Of a stretch of DNA of 64,000 nucleotides, positions 11,501-25,200 are shown one piece after another. The stretch is from Mesocentrotus franciscanus. Its lineage: Eukaryota; Echinodermata; Echinoidea; Camarodonta; Strongylocentrotidae. The stretch covers positions 59,909,413-59,973,412 of the forward strand of contig CP137666.1 in the NCBI GenBank assembly GCA_037976565.1, written 5' to 3'. Position 1 is the stretch's first letter. Every line of letters starts with the position of its first letter. Below the pieces are notes generated by a model that had not been told where the DNA came from, made no database searches, and saw only the letters and a program-made list of their open reading frames with translations. Position numbers and translations under genes: made by a program.

Positions 11501-12151
11501 TTAAAGGGCAAGTCCACTCCAAAAATAACTTATTTTCAATAGAAGCAGAGAAATCAGACAAACCAATCAAAAAAAAGTTTGAGCAAAATCGGATAACTAA
11601 TAAGAAAGTTATGAAATTTTAATGACATGAAAAAACTTTGAAAATCAGTAGACAAATTGGCGACTCACTCATGAGTCTGTGACGTCATGTCCTCACTATC
11701 CACTAATTATTTTCTTTATATTGATAATATCAATTTCCTATTTTCCCCCTAAAAATCTTATTTCTTCACACCATCATCCTAGTTAGATTGATAGTAATAC
11801 CTTTTTGTGTGGATGAACTAATATAAAGTAATTTTTTCCAGTTAAATCATGAAAAATTTGAATTTTGCTAAACTATTTAATATATAAAAAACAATAATTA
11901 TAAATATACAATATTCGGAAGAAAAAAAAATAAATTCTTCAAAGTTCATAAAAGATTTTGGGAAATGTCATGCATGCAATATGATACAAATTATATAACC
12001 TGGGCAAAGGCATGGGGAAATCAAGTTTTGGGGGATAAAAAGGGGAATTAATGGGATTAAACTATACTAGCAGGGCCCGTGGAAAATCCACGGGATTCTA
12101 GGGAGGGTGGGAGGGGGTTGTAAATACTTTAAAATAGATATGTGCTATCGA

Positions 12152-12183
<32 letters not shown>

Positions 12184-12574
12184 AATTTTTAATTATAATT
12201 TTTATTATATTAAAAAAAAGATATTTCTGTGCTAGATGATATTATTTTTCTTCATTGTATATGCCTACTTTTTATCATTTTATAATTTTTCTTCTTCTTT
12301 TCATTAATATTTTACTCGTTAGAATACCAACCTTTTGTTTGCTGTCCCATCATGTATCGTTTTGAATTTTTAATGTTTATCAGAATTATGTAATTAAACT
12401 TGAAAACTGGAAGAAAACAGTGAAATCAATTATTTGTAATCAAAATTGATGCAGATATTTTAGACTTTACCTTCGTTTTCACTTTCGTTATTTACGATTA
12501 TTATTGTCGTCACTTCGTTCCTATTATTCTCACTATCCCTTTCCCGGATCCTCACTCTCGTTATCTATACGAAT

Positions 12575-13536
12575 CAAGGGCGTCATTGCAATCCGAGTTT
12601 GAGCATGGGGGGACACAATTACATGTCACTCTCTCTCTAGTTACGCTGTTTCACGGCATGTACTTTCATTGGTGACCGGTTCATTTATTGTCTTTTTATC
12701 TTTGACGTTTCATTACATTTTTAGAGAAAGAAGACGATTGGTTGTACGGTTCTCGACTCTTAATCTTTGTCTGAATTCAGTTTCCCATCTCCCGCGCGAA
12801 GCGCGTAAGTTTTGACGTTTCATAATTATCAGAGAAAGAAGACGATTCTTTCTACCGTTCTCGACTCTTAATTCTTGTCTGAATTCAGTTTCCACCCTCT
12901 CGCGCGTATAGCTCGGAAGCTTTGACGTTTCATTAAATTATTAGAAAGAAGACGATTCGTTATACTGTTCTGGACTCTTAATCCTTGTCTGAATTCAGTT
13001 TCCACCCTCTCGCGCGTAGCGCGGAAGCTTTGACGTTTCATTAAATTATTAGAGAAAGAAGACGATTCGTTCTACCGTTCTGGACTCTAAATCCTTGTCG
13101 GAATTCAGTTTCCACCCTCTCGCGCGTAGCGCGGAAGCTGTGACGTTTCATTCAATTATTAGAGTAAGAAGACGATTCGCAATTGTACCGTTCTCGATCG
13201 ACTCTTAATCCTTGCCTGAATTCAGTTTCCACCCTCTCGCGCGTAGCGGAAGCTTGACGTTTCATTAAAATATTAGAGAACGAAGACGATTCGTTGTACC
13301 GTTCTCGACTCTTAATCCCTGTTTCATTAAATTTTTAGAGAAAGAAGACGTTTCATAGTACCGTTCTCGACTGTTTGAATAAAGTTCCCCCCTGCGCGCG
13401 AAGTCAACAGAGAGAGAAAGAGAGAAAGAAAGAAAAAGGAAAGATTTTAACCCCAAATCGTGGGGGGACATTTCACCACCTGAAAATTCGTGGGGGACGT
13501 GTCCCCGTCCCCCAGGATAATGGATTGACGCCCCTG
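12575..13536. mobile_element. hAT-like non-autonomous element carrying tandem array B
   Basis: The left end CAAGGGCGTCATTGCAATCC (12575-12594) and the right end, read on the minus strand as CAGGGGCGTCAATCCATTAT (13536 leftward), form imperfect terminal inverted repeats of hAT type. The interior is mostly array B. A clean 8-bp target duplication was not found, perhaps because the right junction was later duplicated with its flank. Confidence 0.6.
12700..13390. repeat. Tandem array B, about 115-bp unit
   Basis: About six units share the blocks TTTGACGTTTCATTA, AGAGAAAGAAGACGATTCG, TACCGTTCTCGACTCTTAAT, CTTGTCTGAATTCAGTTTCC and a CTCGCGCGTAGCGCGGAAGC-like block. The last of these contains a short GC palindrome. 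The same array, inverted, lies at 41165-41690 inside another hAT-like element with different ends. Confidence 0.8.
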
Positions 13537-13815
13537 ATAGGCCTACGAATATTGTTCTCAGCATGCACTTCACTCCCATTATCATTTTGGTTTTTTCACA
13601 CATTGCTAAGTTAATTTAGTCCTACAATGAAAATAATATACAAATATACAATGACACTCGAAGGATAATGGATTGACGCCCCTGATAGGCCTACAAATAT
13701 TGTTCTCATGCACTTCACTCCCATTATCATTTTGGTTATTTTCACACATTACTAAGTTAATTTAGTCCTACAATGAAAATAATATACAAATATACAAATA
13801 TACAATGACACTCGA
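13517..13815. repeat. Direct duplication, about 145 bp, spanning an element end
   Basis: The block starting GGATAATGGATTGACGCCCC at 13514 recurs at about 13663, together with the following unique-looking sequence (ATTGTTCTCA, ATTTAGTCCTACAATG, ATACAAATATACAA). The duplicated unit contains the right terminus of the 12575-13536 element plus its flank, so duplication followed the insertion. Confidence 0.75.
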
Positions 13816-14804
13816 AGTGACTCGAGGATCTAGCTAAAACTATTCGCATCAAAGGAACATCAAATCGTATTATATTATCCCGAGGGCCATCGATCGCGGC
13901 CCCAGAGAGAACAGTACTGTTTAAGTTTTAGCTTGTTCCGAGAATGAGTCATTGTATAATTGTTTTATATCCCTTCCACCTGTAGGCCTATCGATTCCTT
14001 GGACACTTCTGTAATAGCATGTACCGTACTCACATTCACATCACATTCAATAAAGAAATAAAAGAAAACAACAATTCATTGCACGGCTCAAACACGAAAC
14101 ATTGAAGAGTCTAAAGACACGCTATACAGCCAGTATTACAGGTACAGCAGTAGAGTGCTGCAGTTACCGCACAGGGTACAGTAAATTGCATGGCGTGAGC
14201 GCCGTGACTGGCACCGCGAGTTGCCCGTGCGGAGGCATTTGATATTACGTGAGCTCGCTGAATTTACCTTCTCGTCAGTTATATGGTCTCGATAATTACA
14301 ATCTATTTGCGTTATTGTTGTTGTGATTTTAATGTAGTTTTCATGAAAAGACCAATAAAGCAGAAGCTTGGACTATGATTATGTTGACATGGTTCACAGA
14401 ATATGTATAAATATTTTCAAAGTAAAGATTTTACGCGAAAAATCGGACGGTTTGTGCCAATATATCGCAGCTGTCGCACGAATTGTCTCAACTGTGTGTG
14501 TGTGTGGCCTGGGCGTAGAACCAACATAATACGTTCTCGTCAGTTTGGCTGCTGCAAAGGCCTATATATAGCAAGATGCCTAACACCGGACAGGCCCAAC
14601 CCGTTGCGCCTTGTACTTGCTACGCCACATGACTTGAGTGGATTGTCGTATGCTGTGTATTTCTCTGGCATGCCCGTAAAGTGCCTACAAAGCATATCAT
14701 AAGCAAGATGCCTAACACGGGTAGGCCCGCTCTGTTGCAGCGTGTATCTGCTACAACACATTATAGAGTGGATCGTCTCTTAAAAGTGTATCTCCTTGAT
14801 TAGA

Positions 14805-15075
14805 CAGAGGGCGGGTGCACGCCTCGCTGCCTCACTCTCGCGGGTTCGTCGCCTCCTTGCACGGACAACGCCGGCCGTGCCTCGTCCGCCCGTCCTCCCG
14901 GGACCCCGAAACCACCTTTAACGACATCGACGGCGACCGCGGGGTCGACGTGGCACGCGGGATACGGGAGACATGCCTCGTATAATTGTGTCGCCGTTCC
15001 CGCGCCACGGCGAAGGGGGGCGCGGTCGAGGAAAGACGTTTTTCATGAACCGTTTTTACCCCCCGCGACGACTTT
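14805..15075. other. GC-rich island of unknown origin
   Basis: About 270 bases between 14805 and 15075 are strikingly GC-rich and rich in CpG and CG-repeats (for example GACGGCGACCGCGGGGTCGA), while both flanks are AT-rich. No open frame stands out. The composition resembles ribosomal spacer or expansion-segment DNA, but I cannot confirm that. It sits just inside the right inverted end of the TTAA element. Confidence 0.6.
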
Positions 15076-15314
15076 GCGTATTAATATATAGATAAAGCAA
15101 TTGATAAGTAGTGAGGACATGACGTCACAAACTGATAATCAAATTGGCAATATGTGTAGTGATTTCCATTGTTCCATAATTTTACATACTTTTTCGAAAA
15201 TTCATAACTTTCTTATTAGTTATCCGATTTTGCTCAAACTTTTTTTGATTGGTTTGTCTGATTTTTCTGCTTCTATTGAAAGTAAGTTATTTTTGGAGTG
15301 GACTTGCCCTTTAA

Positions 15315-16433
15315 GCACATATTATGTGCAGGTGCTACCAGGTACAGCAACCAATCCTACACTCAGCGTGCTGATGAACAGATAGAGGGGCTATTAACAG
15401 CAACTACAGCAAGAAACAAGAAGTAAATTAACAAAAAAATAGCTTGTGATCGCATTATCATTAGAACCGATGGACGGATTACCATCAAACTCAAAACATA
15501 TAATGTAGGATCTTGCACAGCAAATGAACTGAGTAGATTTTAGGGTCATGAGGTCAAAGACCAAAGGGTCATACATGTATGTATATGAACAATAGTTCGT
15601 AATCACGATATTCTGAGAACCTGTTAATGGATTACAATCAAACTTGAATTTAAAAAATAGCTTCTGTTTTGGTTTGTAAAATCGCTCTATGGCGAAGGCA
15701 TCATTTTTGACTGCGCGCAGTCGAAGATCCATCTAGTTTGCATATATCATGCGATTGTCTGATACATTTTTCGTTTAACATTGTTAAATCTGAGATGCAT
15801 GGCCCTACGTGTTATCAGTGTCTGTGATGTGGTGTAATATATTTGAAGCCCTAAAAAAATTGCGCTTCAAAATGATCATGAAGTGCCTCAGAAAAGTAAA
15901 AATCTTTGAGTGACCGGTTTTACCATATTCATTTTTCCCAATAGACTGTAGTTTTATTTTTTAAAATCGTTAGCAAAACGAAAAATAAAATTTTGATTTC
16001 CAATCATAAATATCTTGATAATCAGACAGGCGATCTGCTTGTAAAAGTCATAGGATTCCTGACTGACCAAAAGGTTTATAATTATGAGTGCAGCATGAAC
16101 TAAATCCAGGATTTTGTTTCAGAATCTGAGGCAATAATGTTACCGAGTCACTTTAATGTACTGTGTATTTTTGAAGAAAATGTAAAAAAAAACTTCTGAA
16201 TCTCTTATGCTACTTTTTCTCTCTTTGTCCATCTCTTTCTATTACCTATATGTACCTAGGTGTTTGTGTGTATTCATGTATATCCCTCCCTCAACCCACC
16301 CCTGCCCCTCCCCCACTCTCTCTCTCTCTCTCTCTATCTATCTCTCTATCACTCTTTCATGCTCTTATTCTTTTCCTCTTTTATCATCCTCTCTTTTTAA
16401 TTGCCATTTTGTTCACTCTCTCTTGCTGCCTTG

Positions 16434-16464
<31 letters not shown>

Positions 16465-17367
16465 TCTATCACTCTTTCATGCTCTTATTCTTTTCCTCTT
16501 TTCTCATCCTCTCTTTTGCCTTTATGTTCACTCTCTCTTGCTGCCTTGCTCTCTCTCTCTCTCTCTCTCCCTTCCTTTATTCTGTGTCACTGCAGATGGA
16601 AAGATGCATCTCAGTTGAACCAATCAAGATACAGCGAAAGTTACACTATTCTCAAGGCAATGTATGAACGACAGTAATATTGCGACTCCATTCGAAACAG
16701 GGCACCACATTGATTTATTATCTGACAATAATGTATATCCAAATTCGTTATAATTGACTTACATGTACATACAGTGTGTATATAAAGAGATTTCTTACTA
16801 CCGGTGTTGAATCTCTCACCTATCACAACATTTTATTAAGCCTGTGCTAGGAATAGGAGGAGGGGAAGAAAAAGGGCCTAAGGTTTTAGGATTAAATGAT
16901 TATGATTATAAATGTCAGGACAGTATTAGGATTACATAAAAATAACATTACCCTTGATATTTCAAAATAAGTAGACCTTAGGAAACTGAACACTGAATAA
17001 ACAATTAAACATACATGTTGCCTACAATATTCTGAAGAAAAGTGTTTGGTATCAATGTAACACCAAGTTGTCTGTTTGGAGTCTTTTTGGAGTCTGTTTG
17101 GGGTGTGACTAATGTTTGATGACTTATCATTGTCCGCAGGAGTAGTGATTGCTTACACAAAAGGTACTAATTCTGACACAATTCTACATGGATGATGTAT
17201 TGTTTGGAAACAAATATGGGCTGTCTCGATATTTTATTAGCGTGGTTACATTATCAATATATGTATTGCGTAATAGCTGATATCCTAAAATATCTCCCAC
17301 CTATTTTCCAGGGTTACTTTCATTTATATATCATTCATTTATTGTGATGTATTACATGAGGCGTTAA
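15315..17367. repeat. Intergenic stretch with CT-rich tandem duplication
   Basis: No gene is supported. Between about 16207 and 16590 the sequence is CT-rich with (CT)n runs at 16315-16335, 16433-16452 and 16549-16570. A roughly 125-bp unit (ACTCTTTCATGCTCTTATTC onward) is repeated in tandem at about 16350 and 16470. Long open frames across it encode only Ser/Leu/Phe runs and are artefacts of the repeat. Confidence 0.7.
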
Positions 17368-17763
17368 CAAAAAAGATGTTGTATTGCCCTTTGCGACCCA
17401 GAAATCTTAAAATCTACGGTCGGCTTTTTGATAAAGTTTTTTTTTTAACCGTATTTTAGACAAAAATATGTATTTTGTTTGTTTAAATGGGATATAAATG
17501 CATAAAATCATCAAATTATTCCCGAATTCTCACTCGTCTTCTGCCCTAGTTTCGAAATTCTTCTAGCGTTAACAAGTAGACCCCGGCCTCATGTACTTGT
17601 ATATACCATGCACTGCACCAGCTAGAAACCAGCGAGATTTGGGCGACGTTCCCGGTTTTGAGTTTTTTGGGCGACGGTCGCTGTTTTGAGGGGGGTATTT
17701 TTTTATAAATCTGACCGTCCGACCCAGGTTCTGGCACCTAAAGGGCAATACAACATCTTTTTT
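17368..17763. mobile_element. TTAA-flanked MITE, about 0.4 kb
   Basis: TTAA at 17364-17367 and at 17764-17767 flanks inverted ends containing AAAAGATGTTGTATTGCCCT (about 17371-17390) and its complement (about 17741-17760). A second paired block (GACCCAGAA against TTCTGG) lies inside. The interior open frame on the minus strand has no recognisable product. Confidence 0.75.
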
Positions 17764-17767
17764 TTAA

Positions 17768-18408
17768 AGGCCTGACGGAAAACAACTACCGGTATCTTTA
17801 TTCCTAAACTGCGATTATATGAATGGAAATTGGGCTATTAAAACGGGTTCAAATCACAATAAAGAAATATTTTACTTTACCTTTTATAAGCTCTATGTTA
17901 ATTTATTCATGATATGAGCTCAAACTACTACTTCTGTGCTCAGCTCTTACAAGTTTAAATACTCTAAATTAAAACAAAAGATTTATGAATAGAATAGTCG
18001 ATGCACATGTAGGGCTTCACATAAGATAGGGCCTGCATGGAACCCGAGTCCAGCTTGGATTCTGTGTCTTTGGTTTATGGTTTTTTTTATTTTCTTCATA
18101 CCCCGTCAACCGTTACCCAATAAAATGTCAGGTAAATTGATTTTAGTTTAATTTTATACATTCTAGCTGCACACGAATTATTTTATTAGTTGATTGGTCT
18201 CCTTAAGTGGGGAAATCACGGAGTTGCTTGTTTAATGAAGAAATCAATTTTTGGTGTTGATCACTTGTAAATATGTACATATGAATATATGACTTGTCAA
18301 TCTATTTAATATATTCAATGTGAATTGAGACATTTTAAATTCTATAAATGTATGAAATATGAACTGAAATGTTGTCTTGCTCCTTTATTTATTATTTAAT
18401 GGGGACTA

Positions 18409-18445
<37 letters not shown>

Positions 18446-19200
18446 ATTATTATTGAAGAGCTTTGGACCAACCAGAAAAATCTGTATATCTTACGCTTTG
18501 CACAAAAGTACCTGGATGATCGTGCAATTTTAAAACCATATCTCATGTTTTGGAAGGAGTGTAATTGTTTGTGTTGATGAAAATGCAAGATTTGTACACA
18601 AGTGGAATTTTAGGGTAATGAAAGTATATTGTGGTCGTAATTTTATATGAATGGCATGTTCATATTCAGTTATTCTAAATAGAAAGAGAAGTATATTCAA
18701 AGTATTAAGATTGATATAGAGAATGGTGATACAAACAGCTACATGATTGTGCTCTGTCTAACAAAACTGAAACAAACAAAACTTTAAATGAAGTCGGAGA
18801 CAGTGTTTTTTTCTTCTAATACACCCTGTAAATTTGCTATGTTTGGTAAAATGAAGCAAATAGACAATAAGCAACATATTTTTTCCTACAAGTTATTTCA
18901 CTACATCGTGGTATTGGGGCCATCATTTCGAAGGCTGATGCATCATCCCAAGGCATAAAAATAACAGATTGATGATGGGAAAATGACAACATAATGATTT
19001 AGAATTCTACTACAAATGACATTCTCAACAAATGCAATCACAATATCTTATGAACACCTACTATTAACAATGATTGGAATTTCAACATTTCATTTCAAAC
19101 CCACTCTTTATCAAGTCCACTGGAAACCCGCTAGGTCTTTTCGGGGGGTCGCAATCTTCCTGTATATTTTCGTCGCCGTTGAACTGGTAAAAGTCTGTTC
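17768..19200. other. Intergenic and probable 3' flank of the coiled-coil gene
   Basis: The stretch is AT-rich with a (TA)n run at about 18409-18441. Minus-strand AATAAA signals occur near 18383-18392, some 800 bases after the stop of the neighbouring minus-strand gene; they are possible but unproven poly(A) signals. Confidence 0.4.
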
Positions 19201-22200
19201 TCAAGGAGACGCCATTCTTGCAGGCAGGTTGCTTCCAATGGTGGTGGATGTCCGAGATGGGTTCAGATTACCATTCGTTAACATTACGTCGCAGTGGAGA
19301 AGCTCCTTGCGTAGAATGTGAATGAAGTTTCCAGCTGTATTTTCTGAAAGGAGAAAAAATGGTTACATATTGCGACAGAATGTAAGATGTTTCAACCGCT
19401 GATTCCAATAATCGAATTTTATATACTACTGTTCACATGATTTAAGCTATATTCATCAATTACCAAATACCTTCTATTACACATGTGTTTCATTCTTTTA
19501 TATCTCCATTTAGAATTTCTTACCGCCCCACGCCCCCCTTCTCTCTCCCTTCCTCTCCCTCTCTGTCTGTCTTTCTGTCTCGATATGTATTTTCTCAATT
19601 ACACCATTGCTTGCTCCTTTTCTTTCCCTTCCCCTTTCACCGTTCTCTATTTTCCCCCTTCTTTTCCTTCTCTCCTCGTCTTTCTTCTTCTTCTTCTTCA
19701 TCTTCTTCTTCTTCTTCTCCTTCCTCTTCTTCTTCTTCTTCTTCTTCATCTTCTTCTTCTTCTTCCTCCTCCTCTTCTTCTTCTTCTTCTTCTTCTTCTT
19801 CTTCTTCTTCTTCTTCTTCTTCTTCCTATTCTTCTTTTCCACCTCATTTCCTTTTCCTTCTTCCTCTTCATGGTCCTCCCACAACAACATATTTAAACTA
19901 AAATCATACCTAGTATGTCCTGTGCTTCCTTTACCGAATGAAAGTTGCTCTCGCTGATTACGTCGAAGAGAATTTTCCCGACTGACCGCTTTGAACAATT
20001 CTGTTATTAAATGTGAGAATGATATTAAAGTTTAACGTGCTTAAAGGGAGAAGTAGATTCATAATGGGATTCTGCCTATTTCATACTTTTGTGTATGTCA
20101 ATGTCAAAATCATTAGTGAGTGGTCAATTACAAACAACAGTAAACCACCCAGGTTACAAGATCCCACAGTGACTCGAGTTATAGTGTAAGAACAGATGAG
20201 TTGAGGCTCTTAGTGATCTCCCAAATTTTCCTTCGAACCGAGATCGGGCAAACGATGCTCATCTCTGCCCGATAAGTGTTGCATTTATTGTTGTTTTCCA
20301 CATCAAACTAGTTTGAGTCATGTAGGGATATCAAACGGAAAATGGGGTTATAATAAAAGTAGAGACTTTCAAAATACCCTCCAAAATGTTAATGTCATGT
20401 GATCTGCATTTTTTGGTATGATTTTATGGGAGAGGTGATCTATTCAATCTGATGGCACTACAAGTATTGACAATATTATACGCTCGAAGGAGCACTGGCT
20501 AATTTCGAAAAATTCGCAAAAATTGATTTGCGCAAAAATGCTTCAGCCTTGGATAAGATCAAAGTGCAAATCAGGCAGGTATTTCATAAGTTGTGTTAAC
20601 TATCAATAATTGATTCTAACTACCATTGATCTTAAACCATAAACCTAGCTTCGCATACCCCCAGTGGCGTATCAAGAAATCAGTAAAAGAGAGGGGCGGT
20701 ATTTTCCGAAGACAGGGAGGGGTTCATTAAATGCGTCTTGGCAGCCCCAACCAAGATGATGATGGTAATTATACTTTTGTAATCTTTTCTCCTACTCCCA
20801 CCCATGACTTTGCGGTCTTAGTGCCGTAGTCAGCGACCACCACTCACCATATCTCGAAGGCGCATGATCAGCACGATGGCATCACCTAATTCTTCTTCCA
20901 TCGTCGACAAGCGGACCCTGTCAGATTCCAAGGAAGTTATATCGTCTAGATACCGACGTCGATCAAGCTTACGACCACGGCTTTCGACATCGAGATCAAT
21001 CGCCAACTTTAATGGAAAGAGAAAATCAATAGCGAATATTCTTCAGTTCTGTTTTTATTTTGTATGTGTGTGTGTGTGTGTGTGTGTGCGTGCGCGTGTG
21101 TGTGTGAGGGTGTGTGTATGTGGTTTTGGTTTGGTCTTATTTTGATTTGATTTGTTTTAGTTCCATTTGTAGTTTTACTATGTTGTTTTGTTTTTGCCCT
21201 GTTTTGTTTAGTCTTTCTTTTATTTTGGGGGTTTTTAGTTAAAATTCTGTCAACACAAAAGAAAGGCTAACAAGTCTACTGTGCTTTTCTTTGATTGTTT
21301 GTAATCGCAATTGCATTTCTTTTTCACTTATATGAATTATCCTTTTGATAAAGAACAATAAATATAAAATATTGCTTATAATTTATCGTTATTTTTCAAT
21401 CAATAAGAATATTTTTCCTCGACAGGCTCGTGAAATGAGGTGTACAAGAATCCTTCATCAGATAGAATTAGTTAACCGGAAAATTGCATTCTGAAATCCT
21501 CTCGGTAGATATCATACTATTGTCCGCTTAACGGGCATTGACTGTTAGTCATCCCTGGGTCTCGCTCTTGATAATTATGATCCGGGGGGTTTTCCGACGG
21601 CAAACAAGTGGTTATTGTTATCTTGAGGCTAATATGTTTCAAATGAAAGTCTGCCTTACCTGACTCATATTTGCCTTTAGGATACGACCTAGAAAAACAA
21701 ACCCCTGATGGAGACCATAATCACATATCGTAGCGGTATCATAGAATACACACAACGTATCCAGATTCCATGGTTTCATATCATTATTAGATCAACCGCG
21801 CGGTGCTAGATTTACCCGTATAAACCGCAAATAGAGGCGAGGCTAATTATTGGGGAATCCGTTGGAGTACCCATCATAATTCGTCACCCCTCTCTCTCTC
21901 TCTCTGTGATAATGGTTCGCTATTTACTTTGCCGCCTTCATTATGTTATTCTTTAGTACTGGCTACAAATCCAGATGTAATAACTTTAAAATACCATTTA
22001 AAATTTCCATCACAATTTTGCTCTGTGCAACCCATTCAAAATGCATTTTTATCTTTGTAAAAACAAACAAGCAAGCAACAGAAAAACAAACAAAATTAAA
22101 ATCCTTCCAGACATCAACCTTCCATGGGTTCATACACTTTGATACTCTCTCTCTCTCTCTCTCTTTGTTGGTGAGTGTGAATGTGTTTGTGCGTGGGTGT

Positions 22201-25200
22201 GCGTGTGCATATCTTTCTCTCTTTCCCAAATTGTCTTTTTCCTCTTTTTTCTTTCTCCTGTTATCTCTCTTCTGTTCTCTTTCTCTTTTTATCTATTTCT
22301 CTGTTTCCCTCTTCTTTCTCTGTGTCCCACCCCTTTATCATCCTTTCCTCCTTCTCCTCTCCCCCACCTCTCTCTCTCTCTGCGTTTATTCTCTTGTTCT
22401 TATACAGTCATGTATAACTGCTATACATTTACAAGATAGTATTGTGTATAATGTTAAATTAACACATTTAAACTTGTTAGTTCGTCCTTTCTATAACTTC
22501 TGACTAGCTTCGTATGTATTTAGCGGAATTCAAATTAAAAGCATTACCTGATGTGATCTCTCTAGCGCCGCATCTCTTTCGAATTCCACTTGTCGTAGTG
22601 TCTCCTTGAGCTCTTTCATTTCAATCTCCAAATTGGCAATGTTGACCCGGGTCACAGGTGAGTAGTCATCGTCAGAGTAAGGGAAGCACCAGTCCCTGAT
22701 GGTATACCTGTAAAGATGGTAAGTGTGATTGATTTATTGATTGATTGACGGTGGCAATTCTGGTCTCAATAATAGCCGGGTCAAACATTGGAAGTACATT
22801 TATGAACATGGTGAATTCCATTGAAAAATGACAAAGAAAGTTAATGCTCACTGGGAAAAGAATGAATAACAAGTCACACCATTCTTGATGATATGATAAC
22901 ACTGAACTGATGATCAAATAATTTATAGTCTCAAATTTCTCTCATGAAATCCCATTAAAACTGACCAAACCCCTTTTTTCCTGCGCCTGTAAGCCTATAT
23001 GATGACGTATTGTGGGTGCAGTCACTTAGGGGCAGTTGTGTCGAGAGGGAGGGGGGCGCATCGGAAATATTAGGTCGATGAAATATGACAGCCAAGGCCA
23101 TAGAGTGAGTGAGGTTGTGGGAAGGGGTCGAATAATCTTCTTTTCAAGTAATCCCCCCCCCCGGCCCCTTGTACAAATGCCACTGGCTCTAATACGCCAA
23201 AGGTATCGGTAAAAACTTCTCAAACTTAACATGATAATTCGTCCAAACTCTTTTAATCTTACTTGTTATAATGCTATCGTCGTCAGATTCTGATGTAGAC
23301 TCACTACTAGACCCAGGTTGCCGTTCGCTGCTTGGACTCGCCCCTCCTTCATCTTCCGAGGCTGCATTCGGATTAACGGCTTCGTGAAGATATGTCTCAT
23401 GAGTTGTAGTTGTGTCTACTCTGAAAATATAATTTAGAACAAAGTTTTATTTTTATGAAGGACCAACCTTATTTAGAAGAGGTATACACATTCGTTTACT
23501 TTATAGAAATCGCCGAATAGTTAATGACAAGGTACGGGGTTCGAGTCCCTGCCACGATCACAATAGATGCTATGATTGGATCACCAATACGTCACTGTAA
23601 TTTTCGCACATGCCAATGAGTGATGGCCAAGTCTCTTCATTTTGCCCTAGATTGATTTGCCAAAAGTCTTTGCGTTCGTCTTTTCATGTTATCATTACTA
23701 TTTTCTTGAACATGCTAAAGTAATGTCTACTTCTCTGATTGTGTATATTAATTACAGCATAAGGCTCACTCTAATAACTAAAAGGTCAAATATTAAGAAA
23801 TGCACAATACAAATCGGTCTTTATTCATCAAAAGTAAAATGGCATTTGAAATTGTTTTTCAATACCTAAATTTCCACTAACCTCGACTTGAACCCTTCAA
23901 ATCTTTGCAATGACTCTTTTATTCGAGAATCTCGGAAACTTGAAATGAAGGTTTGGAGATTGATACCCCCTCAAATCACCCCTCTTCCCAGAATGCAAAA
24001 TAAGATGTACGGGATTAACTGTAACGCTCTGTGAATAATGCTCTACGCCAAATTAACCCCAAATCAACCCTTCTATTTTCATTCGACACCGCAAATCCCA
24101 AGAGAACAGTGAGCTGTGAATGTGCCCTTATCTCACTGGTAAACAACTTGTGCACTAACGCGCCATGGATTCAGTCAAATTTGGAAGCATTTTCTTCTTT
24201 TTTTACACTTGTAGACACAAAGTCCCACATAGGGGTTATAGATAGGCCGATTTTGATTGCTGGCACTTACTTCATTCTTGAGATAATCAAAGCCACAAAA
24301 TTAAAAATACCAATGGGAAGACCATCAAGGTTTTACGCACTGAAGACGTTCAGGAATCCGATATCTACTGCACAACATTTGTTTTTGCATTCGCACTGTC
24401 TACGAAGAAAGACATCTCTTTAATATTTGAAGAATTCTCTTCTACACGTGGCTGTAGTATATACCGGCATATGCGTAATTTGAAACCCCATTGATTGGTG
24501 ATATGTCAGATAACATCAAATCTTGTTGCACATAGAATACACGTCATGTGAGTAGGAAACCAAACTAATAAATCAGGAGATAATTTGCTTATTCGTTTTC
24601 GTAAGAATTACAAGATACGTTTTTTCATGCCAAAGCGCTGTGTAATAACTTATCATTTTTTGGTTGATTTTGCACAATAATGTTTACTGCATGACAGCAG
24701 ATTTGTAAATTTTACTTTTATTCCATCTTTTGGCACTTGCATTTTCTTGAAGTCAACCTTGCTAAACCCCAAAAGGTGTGGAAAGTCAACGAACTCTGCA
24801 GCATACAGAGACGGTTATAGGACTTTGGCAAATTTAATCAAAAGCTTATCCTATATAGGAGTCCAGAAAGATCAAAATAACAACCTCACAGGATTAAAGA
24901 AAATTTAATATTGGTAAGAGATTTATGGTGGCGCCGTAGAGTATCTCCATTAGAAGCACCTTTGTTTTTAAAGGTACATGATTAACCTGAATGCCAGAGA
25001 GGACATTAAGAAATAGCATTAGGCAAAGAATACTACATATCTAATATACAAAGCTTAGGGCAAAGCATTGACATTACTGCCAAATCTAAATTTAAACAAT
25101 GATAATGACGTTTCTTTCGTAGTTTAGTATCTTTAAGTTTGGAGATAATTCACACTTTCAAAAAAAAAATCACAAGTAATATTTCTCTTATCTTATGTTC

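Larger units (their letters stand above)
11501..15314. mobile_element. TTAA-flanked element with long inverted ends, nested insertions
   Basis: TTAA at 11501-11504 is followed by AGGGCAAGTCCACTCC, and the complement of the same terminus precedes TTAA at 15311-15314. Inside each end about 130-200 bases pair imperfectly, including AATAGAAGCAGA and CAAACCAATCAAAAAAA blocks and a GACATGACGTCA-type block. TTAA target sites with A/TTAAAGGG ends fit Kolobok or piggyBac-like transposons. No transposase is visible. Whether these are two ends of one 3.8-kb element or two separate copies facing each other cannot be settled from the sequence. Confidence 0.55.

Noticed and set aside
12567..13550. An 8-bp target duplication for the array B element (ATACGAAT against CTACGAAT)
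   Set aside because: The right copy lies six bases beyond the inverted repeat and differs at the first base, so it may be coincidence.
16207..16677. Ser/Leu/Phe-rich open frames
   Set aside because: CT-rich simple sequence with a tandem duplication; no splice or domain support.
19483..19998. Long open frames on both strands (poly-Ser, poly-Phe, poly-Lys)
   Set aside because: They are translations of a (TTC)n microsatellite inside an intron of the minus-strand gene, with no conserved motif.
23017..23187. A small hAT-type element with CAGT...ACTG ends
   Set aside because: The ends are only loosely complementary and no flanking duplication is visible.
23535..23565. tRNA or SINE B-box (GGTTCGAGTCC)
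   Set aside because: The B-box word is present, but there is no matching A-box, acceptor stem or poly(A) tail, so no tRNA gene or SINE can be supported.
24031..24423. A 130-residue plus-strand open frame in an intron
   Set aside because: No recognisable domain, no splice partner and no codon pattern beyond chance; kept only as a possibility.
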